Below are positions 45,201-51,762 of a stretch of 64,000 bases of DNA, in pieces. Position 1 is the stretch's first letter. Each line of letters opens with the position of its first letter. Both the position numbers and the translations under genes were made by a program. The notes under the pieces were generated by a model. It did no database searches and was not told the origin of the DNA. It saw only the letters and a program-made list of their open reading frames with translations. The stretch comes from an uncultured Verrucomicrobiota bacterium (lineage in GTDB: Bacteria > Verrucomicrobiota > Kiritimatiellia > CAIVKH01). Where the stretch lies: the NCBI GenBank assembly GCA_937872895.1, contig CALMUP010000017.1:1-64000 (forward strand), written 5' to 3'.

Positions 45201-45726
45201 CGGCGGGTATGCCGGTGGTCGTGTTGGCGGCACCCGGAGTGGGCTGGTCAAAGAAGTGAACCGGGCCTGTACCGTCCGGTTTGCGACCGGCGCTGCGGTC
45301 GTTGCCAATCAAGGTTGCGCCAAAGAAACTCGCCGTCGAACCATCGGCCCGGGTCAGGACGATGTCTTCGCCACCGGAACTGATCGCCCAACTGGTATGA
45401 ATGGCATTGCCGTTGGTCACCGCCGGACGGTCCTTGCTCGAGGCCCACACCATCAGGAATTGGCCCGGCTGGATCGTCACGTCACCAAACCGCCACTTGT
45501 ACGGATTTGACGCACTATCCGTCAGACCCCAGTCCAGCAAACTCACCGGCGAAGCTCCCGGATTGTACAACTCCACCCAATCCGAATACGCCCCGTCCTC
45601 ATCCTGAATCGTCGACACGTTCGAGGACATGATTTCGTTGACGTGCACGGTCTGCGCCGAAGCCGTCACCACCAACGCGAGAAGCCACCCGGCCACCCAA
45701 CCCATTCCCTTGCTTGCTTTCATCAT
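39286..45726 (-). CDS. Giant secreted CotH-kinase/lamin-tail protein with PKD and starch-binding modules
   Basis: The product has 2146 residues. The start at 45726 has GGGAG 6 nt upstream and opens a signal peptide ending near TASA-QT. Visible order: lamin-tail domain (about 27-170; HVNEIMSSN, SDWVELYNP), a chitobiase/Ig-like stretch (to about 300), and a CotH domain (about 300-720) with IRLHGTTSVSRPRKSLR and MIYDTDFGLG. Next comes a beta region (about 740-1000). Five PKD-type domains follow, each ending VTDN..LSATG or a close variant. Four near-identical modules with FRGTxNGWGT and FNDQTRRYW, and a fifth diverged (VAGTFNGWNP), resemble CBM26-type starch-binding modules. TSP3-like calcium loops (DPDGDGLKNLTEYY, DSDGDHYQDRDEL) end the protein. 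CotH proteins include spore-coat and Legionella-type kinases; activity here is unproven. Internal repeats span about 40.1-42.4 kb. Confidence 0.9.
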   Translation of the reverse strand: MMKASKGMGWVAGWLLALVVTASAQTVHVNEIMSSNVSTIQDEDGAYSDWVELYNPGASPVSLLDWGLTDSASNPYKWRFGDVTIQPGQFLMVWASSKDRPAVTNGNAIHTSWAISSGGEDIVLTRADGSTASFFGATLIGNDRSAGRKPDGTGPVHFFDQPTPGAANTTTGIPADLPIPVISVPSGVYTNNQVVTITSEVAGGVIRYTLDGSDPTTNSPVYTGALTVTVRSATANLSLIPTNNDPNPGPPYYEGWQPPLGDVFRFRTVRAKVFAPGSAASKAATRSYVITPAGTSRYSLPIMSINTDEGNFFDPNIGIYVKGNNNNFFQDGSAWERPASLEMIDTNGVVQFQNNVGIRLHGTTSVSRPRKSLRIYMRDPTALNYQVFPDKPVNKYSTFILRSGGNDWGNTIFRDVFIQSLISHLKVDRQYARPVVVFLNGEYWGVHHIRDRFDEGYILNHYGLGENDFVQMEADLAVSQQLVYDRGYEPLKADYYDLLKFLNEQRVVSSGNYEQVKNRIDVGNYIDYLSTEIYCGNTDWPGNNVKIWRSVSTNTAPDAPYGHDARWRWMIYDTDFGLGADFTYVPGHSEFANYNSLAHATALNGAHFSNKSNATLILRRMLENSEFRAEFVSRFSDHLNSAFRADRVIAHHQAMAAKLAPEMAEHARRWRQPVNWSNDLQRVRDYAALRTDAVWGHLQSYFNLGGRRTLHVNVSDANEGLVQVNSIEITPGLPGVSASVYPWSGSYFTNTTVTLTAKAKPGFRFVKWVNGLTGADLSTNAVFSFVHAGEHSYTALFAPDQSGLVPQPFDLGAGPFAFTEWANTEAAGTYPAHMLFEQVDGADPVLSVPMDGVWTLPYNIASRSRINGLGTNGVSFINTGDKVALPGSGFLGSAIAAVSTIGRSNVTVSFTAGTVVPNFRTYGLRLQYRIGASGPFVDVLENGQPVEYLRNATAGHAQNFGPVALPALVNNQPYVQVRWKYYYIDTGVTGARPQIRLDDILIASDKAPSAPIVKLSASSNFGASGGTAWLNGSLSKDNDGQIVSYAWTQLSGPPAALGSADQAVAQATIPARSQSATYQFQLVVTDNDGLSATGVVTVSQVINLAKTYNQMFFRGTANGWGTTAMSLVSNYTWEITATFGSAANERFKFDVNGDWSLNFGDNNNDGIADQSATLDIPVTQGAGAYRIRFNDQTRRYWVTKIVANQPPVANAGSNRSVSPAGEVITLNGSASTDSDGSIAAFDWTQVSGPVAAISNAASAFPVVSIPAGPEGSIYVFRLVVTDNEGLSATGTVTVTQQLAKSHPQVYFRGTANGWGTTLMSLVSNNTWEVQVVFGATATERFKFDVFGDWSLNFGDTNNDGIAEQSGANIAITQGAGTYTIRYNDLTRRYWIIKQIVNVPPVAHAGADQTVSLDGGVRLLNGSASSDSDGTITAYAWSQVSGPAVTIGDASSAMASVTIPAGAPAVYGFALVVTDNSGASATGLVSITQLNLAPVANAGTNQTLLLEGGTVSLVGTNSSDADGSIVSYLWSQIAGPAVVMTNEASSIASVAIPAQASNTVYRFALVVTDNHGASATGTVTVTQSSPQLLKSYDVVYFRGTPNNWGTSAMALVSNYTWETEVAFGSTATERFKFDASGNWSINFGDNNNDGIADASGANIAITQGAGNYRIRFNDQTRRYWVTKIIANQPPVANGGGNRTAALAGDVLTFNGSASTDPDGFIAAFAWSQVSGPAAAISNTASAFPVVTIPAGSNGTLYVFRLVVTDNEGLSATGTVTVTQSAPQLLKTYNHVFFRGTPNGWGTTAMTLVSNYVWEIEATFGPGSTERFKLDINGDWSLNFGDNNNDGLAEQSGGNIMISQGSGTYRIRFNDQTKRYWIYKNGAGFLSAYSSMTVAGTFNGWNPAANNMTLVDHYTWQYDVVLFAAINFKFVANGAWASGNWGEANQSGTTVPLSGIAEASAGNIVVGSALNGAYRIIFNEQTRAFSLQAVPSVANLVLGSPSFTTPWEKLYQINLLDPVQRAQDPDGDGLKNLTEYYQDINPYHEDSDGDHYQDRDELMAGTDPRQEQDYLFTELVHQDGSLLVVWTGVGDRSYLVEAVTDAAAATWTSVSPVMAGVHGDMHVDVSDAIEDGAASFRVRVLNVLYPPE

Positions 45727-45774
45727 CGTCATCTCCCATCGATCCACCCATGGATCGACCATTGTTCAAGCGCT

Positions 45775-45803
45775 TTATTAGACTACGACACCATAAAGGT
45801 CAA
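45775..45803 (-). promoter_or_regulatory. Promoter of the CotH gene with flanking direct repeats
   Basis: Minus strand: TTGACC (45803-45798), a 17-nt spacer, TAATAA (45780-45775), a near-perfect sigma70 promoter. ATAAAACGCTTGA and ATAAAGCGCTTGA occur 34 bp apart, one covering the -35 and the other the -10 and start site. These look like a paired regulator site. Confidence 0.75.
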
Positions 45804-45954
45804 GCGTTTTATGTAGAACGTTATACTTGGCTTCGGAGAAACCCCTATGTTGTATTCGTCTGGAATTCAGCGGGTTGCGCGAAGATGTCGGAGAACCCGA
45901 GGGGGCATCGCGCTCGTTCAGATCTTTTTTCGGCGGGTTTATCGCCGCGAAGGG

Positions 45955-46980
45955 TCAGGCGAGCCGGGCGATGACGGCATCGGCGAATTCGACCGTGCCG
46001 AGGGGGCCGCCGAGGTCGCGGGTGGTGGCACCATCGAGCAAGGCCTGATCATAGGCGGCACGGATGCGTTGGGCCACCGGGCGGGCCCCGGGATTCCCCT
46101 GCTTGTCGGCGAGGTAATTGAGCATCATCACGGCCGACATGAGCAGGGCGAGCGGGTTGGCGAGGTTCTTGCCGGCGATATCCGGAGCGGATCCGTGCAC
46201 GGCCTCGAAGACGGCGTGGCCATCGCCGATATTGGCGCCGGGCACGACCCCGAGGCCGCCGACCAGGCCGGCGCACAGGTCGCTGACGACATCGCCGTAG
46301 AGGTTTTCGAGCAGCAACAGGTCGAATTGGGTTGGGTCCTGCACGAGCCGCATGCAACCGGCGTCGATGATGATCTCGCGGTAGCCGACCTGGGGGAACT
46401 CCGCGTCGTGCACGGCCTTGGCCTTGCGGATGAACAAGCCGTCGGTGAGCTTCATGATGTTGGCCTTGTGCATGACCGTGACGTCGCGGCGGCCGCGCTC
46501 GAGGGCATAGGCAAAGGCCCAGCGGGCGATGCGTTCGCAGGCGGTTTCGGTAGCGACCTTGAGGCTGGTGACCACCCCGGGGGTGACCTCGTTTTCGATG
46601 CCGCTGTAGAGGCCTTCGGTATTTTCCCGGATGATGACCAGATCGACGTTCTCAAACCGGGTTTTCACCCCGGGAAGGGATCGCACCGGGCGAACCGCCG
46701 CGTAAAGGTTGAGCTTTTTCCGCAATTGCACATTGACCGAGGAGAAACCTTTGCCAACCGGGGTGGTGCAGGGCCCCTTGAGCGCAACGGCATGCTGCAG
46801 GATGGCCTCAAGGGTGGATTCGGGCATGACCGAACCTGCGCGCTCGAGCGCGGTGATCCCGGCATGGCGCTCCTCCCAGATCAAAGCGGCGCCCGCAGCA
46901 TCCAGTACACGTTTCGTCGCGAGGGAAACCTCCGGGCCGATTCCGTCGCCCGGGATCATCACTACCGTTTGTGTCTTCAT
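45955..46980 (-). CDS. Isocitrate/isopropylmalate-type dehydrogenase, NAD-dependent IDH-like
   Basis: A 341-residue beta-decarboxylating dehydrogenase. [11 protein letters not shown], the substrate loop [46 protein letters not shown] and [16 protein letters not shown] are in order. The blocks around TEGLYSG and RWAFAYA resemble NAD-linked isocitrate dehydrogenase (Idh3-like) and homoisocitrate dehydrogenases more than LeuB. Isocitrate to 2-oxoglutarate is the likeliest reaction. GGAG lies 5 nt before the ATG. No other TCA-cycle gene is adjacent. Confidence 0.87.
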   Translation of the reverse strand: MKTQTVVMIPGDGIGPEVSLATKRVLDAAGAALIWEERHAGITALERAGSVMPESTLEAILQHAVALKGPCTTPVGKGFSSVNVQLRKKLNLYAAVRPVRSLPGVKTRFENVDLVIIRENTEGLYSGIENEVTPGVVTSLKVATETACERIARWAFAYALERGRRDVTVMHKANIMKLTDGLFIRKAKAVHDAEFPQVGYREIIIDAGCMRLVQDPTQFDLLLLENLYGDVVSDLCAGLVGGLGVVPGANIGDGHAVFEAVHGSAPDIAGKNLANPLALLMSAVMMLNYLADKQGNPGARPVAQRIRAAYDQALLDGATTRDLGGPLGTVEFADAVIARLA

Positions 46981-47076
46981 GACGTCTCCATGACGCGACC
47001 ACGGTAGCGCGTTGGCCTTCCGGCGCGAAGGCAGGATTTGGTTAGAACTGGATTGGGCCGAGGGCGTGCGGGTGGT

Positions 47077-47679
47077 TTATGGCCACGGATTCTGGCTGAT
47101 CGCGACGTTGGTGCGCTCGCGGGCATCGATGCGGCAAAGGGCAAACCAGACGGGAGCGCCTTTTGGCGGACGGCGACCGAGATACCCTTCGTACACGTTG
47201 TTCAGGGTCTTGGAGGTTTGGCCGGGACGTTGCCAATCGAAGTGACCACCGTACACCTGCGACCCCTCACGCCAGAAGATATACGTGCGGGCATCAACGC
47301 CGGCCACCGGCTGGTTGGGAACCGGCCAGCCAAGGCGGTCCACGGAGAAGTTGACCATTTTGCCTTCAATGCTGGCGGCGTAAAGGTTGCGGGTAACGGC
47401 GGCACTCTTGATCGGCACGCCGGCATGAGGCCCGAGGAGGATGGCCCCGGAGATGTCGAGTTGATCACGCCCATCCGTGGCGATCGGCGGGGCGGGCGCA
47501 GGGGCTGGTGCCGGTTCGGACTGGGGCTGGGCGGGCGACGGCGCGGCATTCTGCCCGGAAGCTTGATTGACCACATTCTCCGAGGCACCGGAATCGGTAT
47601 TGTCGATCGAACATCCGGCCGCGAAGGCCAACACGGCAAGGACTCCAACGCCCAGTAGCATACCCAGCGATTTTTTCAT
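47077..47679 (-). CDS. Lipoprotein of unknown function
   Basis: I do not recognise this 200-residue protein. Its lipoprotein signal (MKKSLGMLLGVGVLAVLAFAAGC) and a low-complexity A/P/Q linker (about 35-70) are clear. The remainder, with GAILLGPHAGVPIKSAAVTRN and YIFWREGSQVYGG, has no motif I can name. The start at 47679 is supported by AAGG 8 nt upstream. It begins 10 bp after the holin-like gene, in one run with that gene and the NYN gene. Confidence 0.72.
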   Translation of the reverse strand: MKKSLGMLLGVGVLAVLAFAAGCSIDNTDSGASENVVNQASGQNAAPSPAQPQSEPAPAPAPAPPIATDGRDQLDISGAILLGPHAGVPIKSAAVTRNLYAASIEGKMVNFSVDRLGWPVPNQPVAGVDARTYIFWREGSQVYGGHFDWQRPGQTSKTLNNVYEGYLGRRPPKGAPVWFALCRIDARERTNVAISQNPWP

Positions 47680-47689
47680 GATTGAGACC

Positions 47690-48103
47690 TTATACATCGA
47701 TGATTGGACCCTTGCCGGGCGGAGGCGTTCGACCGGAGGATGACGTTTGATGGACAATCACGGTTTTCCGATCCGTGTTCAACAGAAAAGAGATGAGGCT
47801 GACCACCAGGGCACCCCCGAGTGCGGAACCGAAACTGTCCACGTGAAAACCGCCGACCAGGGCGCCGGCCAGCGAGAACAGCGCCGCGTTGATCATCAGC
47901 ACCAGCAAGCCGAACGAGAGCAGGATAAACGGCAAGGTGATGATCATCAGCACCGGCTTGATAAAGGTGTTGATCAGGCTGAGCACCAGCGCGGTGGCCA
48001 CCAGCGCACCAGCGGACTCGTACCGGATGCCAAGAAAGGAAAGGTTCGCGGCAATAAAAATCGCCACCAACATGACCGCCCAGCGGATCAGGAATGGTTT
48101 CAT
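47690..48103 (-). CDS. Phage-holin-family-4 (YvlD-like) membrane protein
   Basis: A 137-residue four-helix membrane protein. LIRWAVMLVAIFIAANLSFLGI, ALVLSLINTFIKPVLMIITLPF, LPFILLSFGLLVLMINAALF and LGGALVVSLISFLLN are the membrane segments, matching the YvlD/phage holin family IV pattern (NTFIKP is characteristic). Despite the name most members are ordinary chromosomal membrane proteins of unknown role. GGAG lies 6 nt before the ATG at 48103. There are no phage genes nearby. Confidence 0.85.
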   Translation of the reverse strand: MKPFLIRWAVMLVAIFIAANLSFLGIRYESAGALVATALVLSLINTFIKPVLMIITLPFILLSFGLLVLMINAALFSLAGALVGGFHVDSFGSALGGALVVSLISFLLNTDRKTVIVHQTSSSGRTPPPGKGPIIDV

Positions 48104-48151
48104 GGACAACTCCGATCGGGCGGCATGGTGGTGGCGATGGTCCGCGCCGGC

Positions 48152-48838
48152 CTACTCGACCAGGTCGATCAGGCTCTTGACGGAATCGTTGCCGGAGGAT
48201 GCCTGAGCCGGAGCGGAAGCACCACCCTCGGCGGGACGTCCGCCACCGGATTGTTCCGTCGGCTGGGCCGAACCAGATTGCTCGCCCTGCGGACGACGGC
48301 CACGGTTGCGGTTGCGTCCACGGCCACGGCCACCATCACGGTCGCCGCGATCGCCACGCTCACCCCGGTCTCCGCGGTCGCCGCGGTCGCGGTTGAAACC
48401 GCCTTCGCGCCCACCGTTTTCGGAACCCGCAGGCTCCATCGCCTTGCGCAAAGTGCTGACCCGCATCGATCCATACCCCTTGGCGGTCATCTGCGCTTCA
48501 AACTCGGCATCCGATGTCACCAGCGCGGCGCGGGAACGACCCGCCTTGGCCAGCGAGGAAACCAGCTTGGCGCGGACGTCTTCAGGCGTCTCGCCGTAGC
48601 GGACGGTTACCCCGTTGTAATCCGAATCATCGGCCGCCTCACGCAGCGGACGACCGCCAAACACCACCGTCACCGGAAGGTTTTCGCGCGAGGAGAACCT
48701 CGCCAACCGGCTCAAGGCCTGGAAACGCTCGCCGGGGCCAACCCGGTCACCACCGGCCAGACGGTCCCCATCCACCACGCATACCGAGCGGGCGGAACAG
48801 CCGCCAAACAGCGCGGCCACTTTCCCCAATAGACTCAT
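48152..48838 (-). CDS. NYN/PIN-like nuclease domain protein with RG-rich tail
   Basis: A 228-residue protein. The N-terminal 130 residues resemble NYN (YacP-like) domains: VCVVDGDRLAGG for the first acidic site, then VTVVFGG and ALVTSDAEFEAQM. The next 45 residues repeat RGDRGDRGER and RGRGRNRNRGRR, a basic RG/RD tail that usually binds RNA, followed by a polar low-complexity end. An RNA-processing role is likely. GAGG lies 5 nt before the ATG at 48838. It precedes the holin-like gene by 48 bp. The tail pattern is unusual for a NYN protein. Confidence 0.75.
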   Translation of the reverse strand: MSLLGKVAALFGGCSARSVCVVDGDRLAGGDRVGPGERFQALSRLARFSSRENLPVTVVFGGRPLREAADDSDYNGVTVRYGETPEDVRAKLVSSLAKAGRSRAALVTSDAEFEAQMTAKGYGSMRVSTLRKAMEPAGSENGGREGGFNRDRGDRGDRGERGDRGDRDGGRGRGRNRNRGRRPQGEQSGSAQPTEQSGGGRPAEGGASAPAQASSGNDSVKSLIDLVE

Positions 48839-49069
48839 ACGATCCTCTTGTTCAACGTATTGCATTTGCCGACCGCCGCCGTCCACGAATGGACCCGAGG
48901 AGGAGAAGATAACCAGGCGGGATGGTTCGTGGAGGCTGGCAGGGATTCACGCGGGAATCCTTGCGCGCGGTCGTTTTGTACTTGGCCGAAAACCCTACCC
49001 GAGAAGTGCAGGGATGGCAAGGCAACAAACCGCCGCGCCATTTCGCACATTCAGCGAGGATTTTTGCGA
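48839..49069. other. 231-bp gap between the NYN gene and the EPS operon
   Basis: No gene, terminator or strong repeat was seen. It should hold the promoter for the NYN gene, but no clear -35/-10 pair stood out. Confidence 0.4.
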
Positions 49070-50971
49070 TTATGGGACGGGTTCTGCCAACCGGGCGCGC
49101 AGCCAGGCAATGTTCCGCTCGGCGGCAGGCGAGGTTTCGACCGCGCGCGATTGCTGGTACACGGCGAGAGCTTCGGCGTAGCGCCCCATGTCCTTGAGTT
49201 GCAAGCCCAGCTCGTTGAGGTAAAAGACATGGCGGGGAACCAGTTCGACCGCCTGCCGACGCAGTTCAAGGGCGCGTTCCTGATCACCCGTCATTTTGTA
49301 GAGGCCGCTGAGGCCGTACACGGCATCGACTTCCCACGGGTTCCGGGTCAGGGACAATTCGTAGTGTGTACGGGCATCCGCGAGCCATTGCTCACGCAGG
49401 GCGCGGTCACGCACCCAGAAACTGCGCGACCGCAACAGGTGGGCATATCCGATGTGAGCCCGCCAGTTGGCCGGGGACCAGGCCAGTGCCCGTCGGTATT
49501 GCGCCTGCGCTTCATCCCACCGGAGCTGGTCCACATTGTCCTCGGCGGCCTGGACGTAGGCATAGGAGACCAGGGAGCGGCCGTACCAGCCACACACCAC
49601 CAGGCACAACGCGATCAGCACGACACCGGCCCAGCGTGCACCGGCATGCCGCACCTCGACCAGGGTCTCGGCGCGGGCATCGGCCGCCGTGGCCGCGAAC
49701 AAGGCCGCGATCAGGAAGATATAGACATGGGCATTGGCATAGATGTGGAAGTTGAAGTCAAAGAAGGCGTGGGCCAGGGATCCGGCCATCATGCCCAGCA
49801 TCCCGGCCATCAGCCAGGCATGCCCCTCATCGTCCGTGGCGCGGATGATCCGCGCGGCGCGGATGGTTACCGCGAGGACGATGGCGGCACAGATCAACAA
49901 GCCCGCCAGGCCGAACTCCACGCCGTAATGGAGGTAGTCGTTGTGCGCGAATTCCGGGTCGGCATTGACGGTAAGGTGGTTTCGGTAGTGCGGGTACATC
50001 CACCGGTAACTGCCCAAGCCGTGGCCGAACAGCGGCTTGTCGAGCAGGATCGGCAGGGAGTCCTTCCATATGATCGTACGGATATCGCCCTTCAAGGCCA
50101 GGGCCACGCGCTCCTGCAGCATCGGCGACGCCTTCCATAACGCGACTCCGAAACCGGCCGCGAGGACCGGGGCGATCAACAGCACCAGCAGGAACTTTTT
50201 CAGCCCGCGGCGCAATGAAACCGCGACGGCCAGGGTTACCAACCCCGCCAGCAGGCCGATCAATCCGCTGCGCGATTCCGTCAGGTACAAGGCCGGAAGG
50301 GCAATCAACGCCGAATAGCCGGCCACCAGGCGCAACGCCACGCCGGCGCTACGGCAGGCCACCACACCGATTCCGACCGGGATCAGCATCTGCATCAGGT
50401 GGGCAAAGTGGTTCGGGCAGATGTAGGCACCGCTGGCCCGCATCGCATACTGCTCCGGACGCTCCTGGTTCAGCACCATGCGGGTACCGTGTACATCCTG
50501 GATCAGGGCATACCAGGCCATCAGGCTGGCGGACAACATCAGCAGGGCGAGCAGGATCTTCCAGCGACTGTGGAAGCGAAGCAGGTTCGCCCACGACCAG
50601 AAGGCCAGCAGGTAGGCCAGGAACCGAACGGTTTCAAGCGCCGCGTCATACCGCACCTCGGCAAATGGCCAACGGGCCGCGAGGTAGGCCACCAGGCCGA
50701 GCAACAGCCAGCCGCCCGGTGGTACGACTCCGTCGCGGCGGTAGGGCGACACGAGGAACCGGTAGGAGACCAGTGCGGCGGATACGGCGATGGCAACCAT
50801 CAGCGGGCCCATGAGGGTCAGCTTGTTCCCGCCAAACAGCCAAGGCCCCAGCACCGTGGTCAAACCGAGCAGGACCAGGGCCACGCCATCGAGCACCGTG
50901 AAGGAGGTCGGGAGCAACGTCTTGCGGCGACGTATGCGGGAAGAGACCGGCACTGTTGAACCGGCACGCAT
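49070..50971 (-). CDS. O-antigen ligase-like polymerase/ligase with TPR tail
   Basis: A 633-residue membrane protein with about 11 predicted membrane helices. The Wzy/WaaL O-antigen ligase region includes ESRSGLIGLLAGL, KPLFGHGLGSYRW and the AHNDYLHYGVEFGLAGLL block with the conserved histidine. The last 170 residues are soluble TPR-like repeats (WDEAQAQYRRALAWSPANWRAHI, QERALELRRQAVELVP). Such proteins polymerise or ligate polysaccharide on the periplasmic face. It starts 8 bp after the Wza-like gene and is the last gene of the exopolysaccharide run. Confidence 0.9.
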   Translation of the reverse strand: MRAGSTVPVSSRIRRRKTLLPTSFTVLDGVALVLLGLTTVLGPWLFGGNKLTLMGPLMVAIAVSAALVSYRFLVSPYRRDGVVPPGGWLLLGLVAYLAARWPFAEVRYDAALETVRFLAYLLAFWSWANLLRFHSRWKILLALLMLSASLMAWYALIQDVHGTRMVLNQERPEQYAMRASGAYICPNHFAHLMQMLIPVGIGVVACRSAGVALRLVAGYSALIALPALYLTESRSGLIGLLAGLVTLAVAVSLRRGLKKFLLVLLIAPVLAAGFGVALWKASPMLQERVALALKGDIRTIIWKDSLPILLDKPLFGHGLGSYRWMYPHYRNHLTVNADPEFAHNDYLHYGVEFGLAGLLICAAIVLAVTIRAARIIRATDDEGHAWLMAGMLGMMAGSLAHAFFDFNFHIYANAHVYIFLIAALFAATAADARAETLVEVRHAGARWAGVVLIALCLVVCGWYGRSLVSYAYVQAAEDNVDQLRWDEAQAQYRRALAWSPANWRAHIGYAHLLRSRSFWVRDRALREQWLADARTHYELSLTRNPWEVDAVYGLSGLYKMTGDQERALELRRQAVELVPRHVFYLNELGLQLKDMGRYAEALAVYQQSRAVETSPAAERNIAWLRARLAEPVP

Positions 50972-50979
50972 GGGCGGGA

Positions 50980-51762
50980 TCAGAGGATCGAGCGGTTCAC
51001 CACGATGACATCACCGCTTTCCAGCCGGATGTCCCGTTCCGGATTGCGCTCGATATCGCGCATGTTGATCGTGGTGGTGGTTTTGCCGCGGATCAGTTGG
51101 ACGTTGCGCTGGTTGGCAAACTCGGTGTACCCGCCGGCCGCAGCGATCGCTTGCAGGATGGTGACGCCACTGACCACAGGGAACCGGCCCGGGGAACGGA
51201 TTTCCCCGCGGATGAAATAAAACGGCGACGGCATGACCACATTGACCGTGATCGACCGGTAATAGCCGCCCTCGATGTACATGCGGGTAATGTCGGCTTC
51301 CAACTGGGAGGTGGACTTGCCGGCGGCAGGGATATCGCCGATCAACGGGATGGTGACATTTCCATCCTCGTCAATGATGTCTTCCACCGCTTCGTCCTTG
51401 GGATAAATGCCGCGCAGGTGGATGACCACCGGATCGCCGGACTTGAAACGGTAGAAGGTGACACCGGTCTCCATCGAGGCGAGCGGTTGGGATACCGGCT
51501 CAATCACCGGGAGCACCGGCGCCGGGGCGGGCGCCGAGGTTGGCGCGGACGGACGCGGGGGAATCACCGGAGCCACCGCCGAGGAGGTGGCGCCATCCGT
51601 CCCGGCCCGCGACATGGACATGGCCAGCGCGGGCCTGGCCGTGGCGGCAGCAAGGCCCTCATCGGCCCCGCCAGCATCGGAAGAACGCGAAACGCAACCG
51701 GTCAGCGCAGCCACGGCCAACGCCAACATCACACCGACGATGTGCACCTTCGACATCCGCAT
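50980..51762 (-). CDS. Polysaccharide export (Wza-like) outer-membrane lipoprotein
   Basis: A 260-residue lipoprotein: MRMSKVHIVGVMLALAVAALTGC gives the lipobox. After a proline-rich linker comes the poly-export domain (FYRFKSGDPVVIHLRGIYPKDEAVEDIIDEDGNVTIPLIGDIPAAGKS spans about 105-150) and an SLBB-type domain (FFIRGEIRSPGRFPV; ILQAIAAAGGYTEFA), ending LESGDVIVVNRS. It should form the outer-membrane export ring. It overlaps the Wzc-like gene by 1 base in the ATGA pattern. Confidence 0.93.
   Translation of the reverse strand: MRMSKVHIVGVMLALAVAALTGCVSRSSDAGGADEGLAAATARPALAMSMSRAGTDGATSSAVAPVIPPRPSAPTSAPAPAPVLPVIEPVSQPLASMETGVTFYRFKSGDPVVIHLRGIYPKDEAVEDIIDEDGNVTIPLIGDIPAAGKSTSQLEADITRMYIEGGYYRSITVNVVMPSPFYFIRGEIRSPGRFPVVSGVTILQAIAAAGGYTEFANQRNVQLIRGKTTTTINMRDIERNPERDIRLESGDVIVVNRSIL

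Noticed and set aside
47690-48103. Prophage remnant, from the holin-family name
   Set aside because: No other phage genes are near, and this family is mostly chromosomal membrane proteins.
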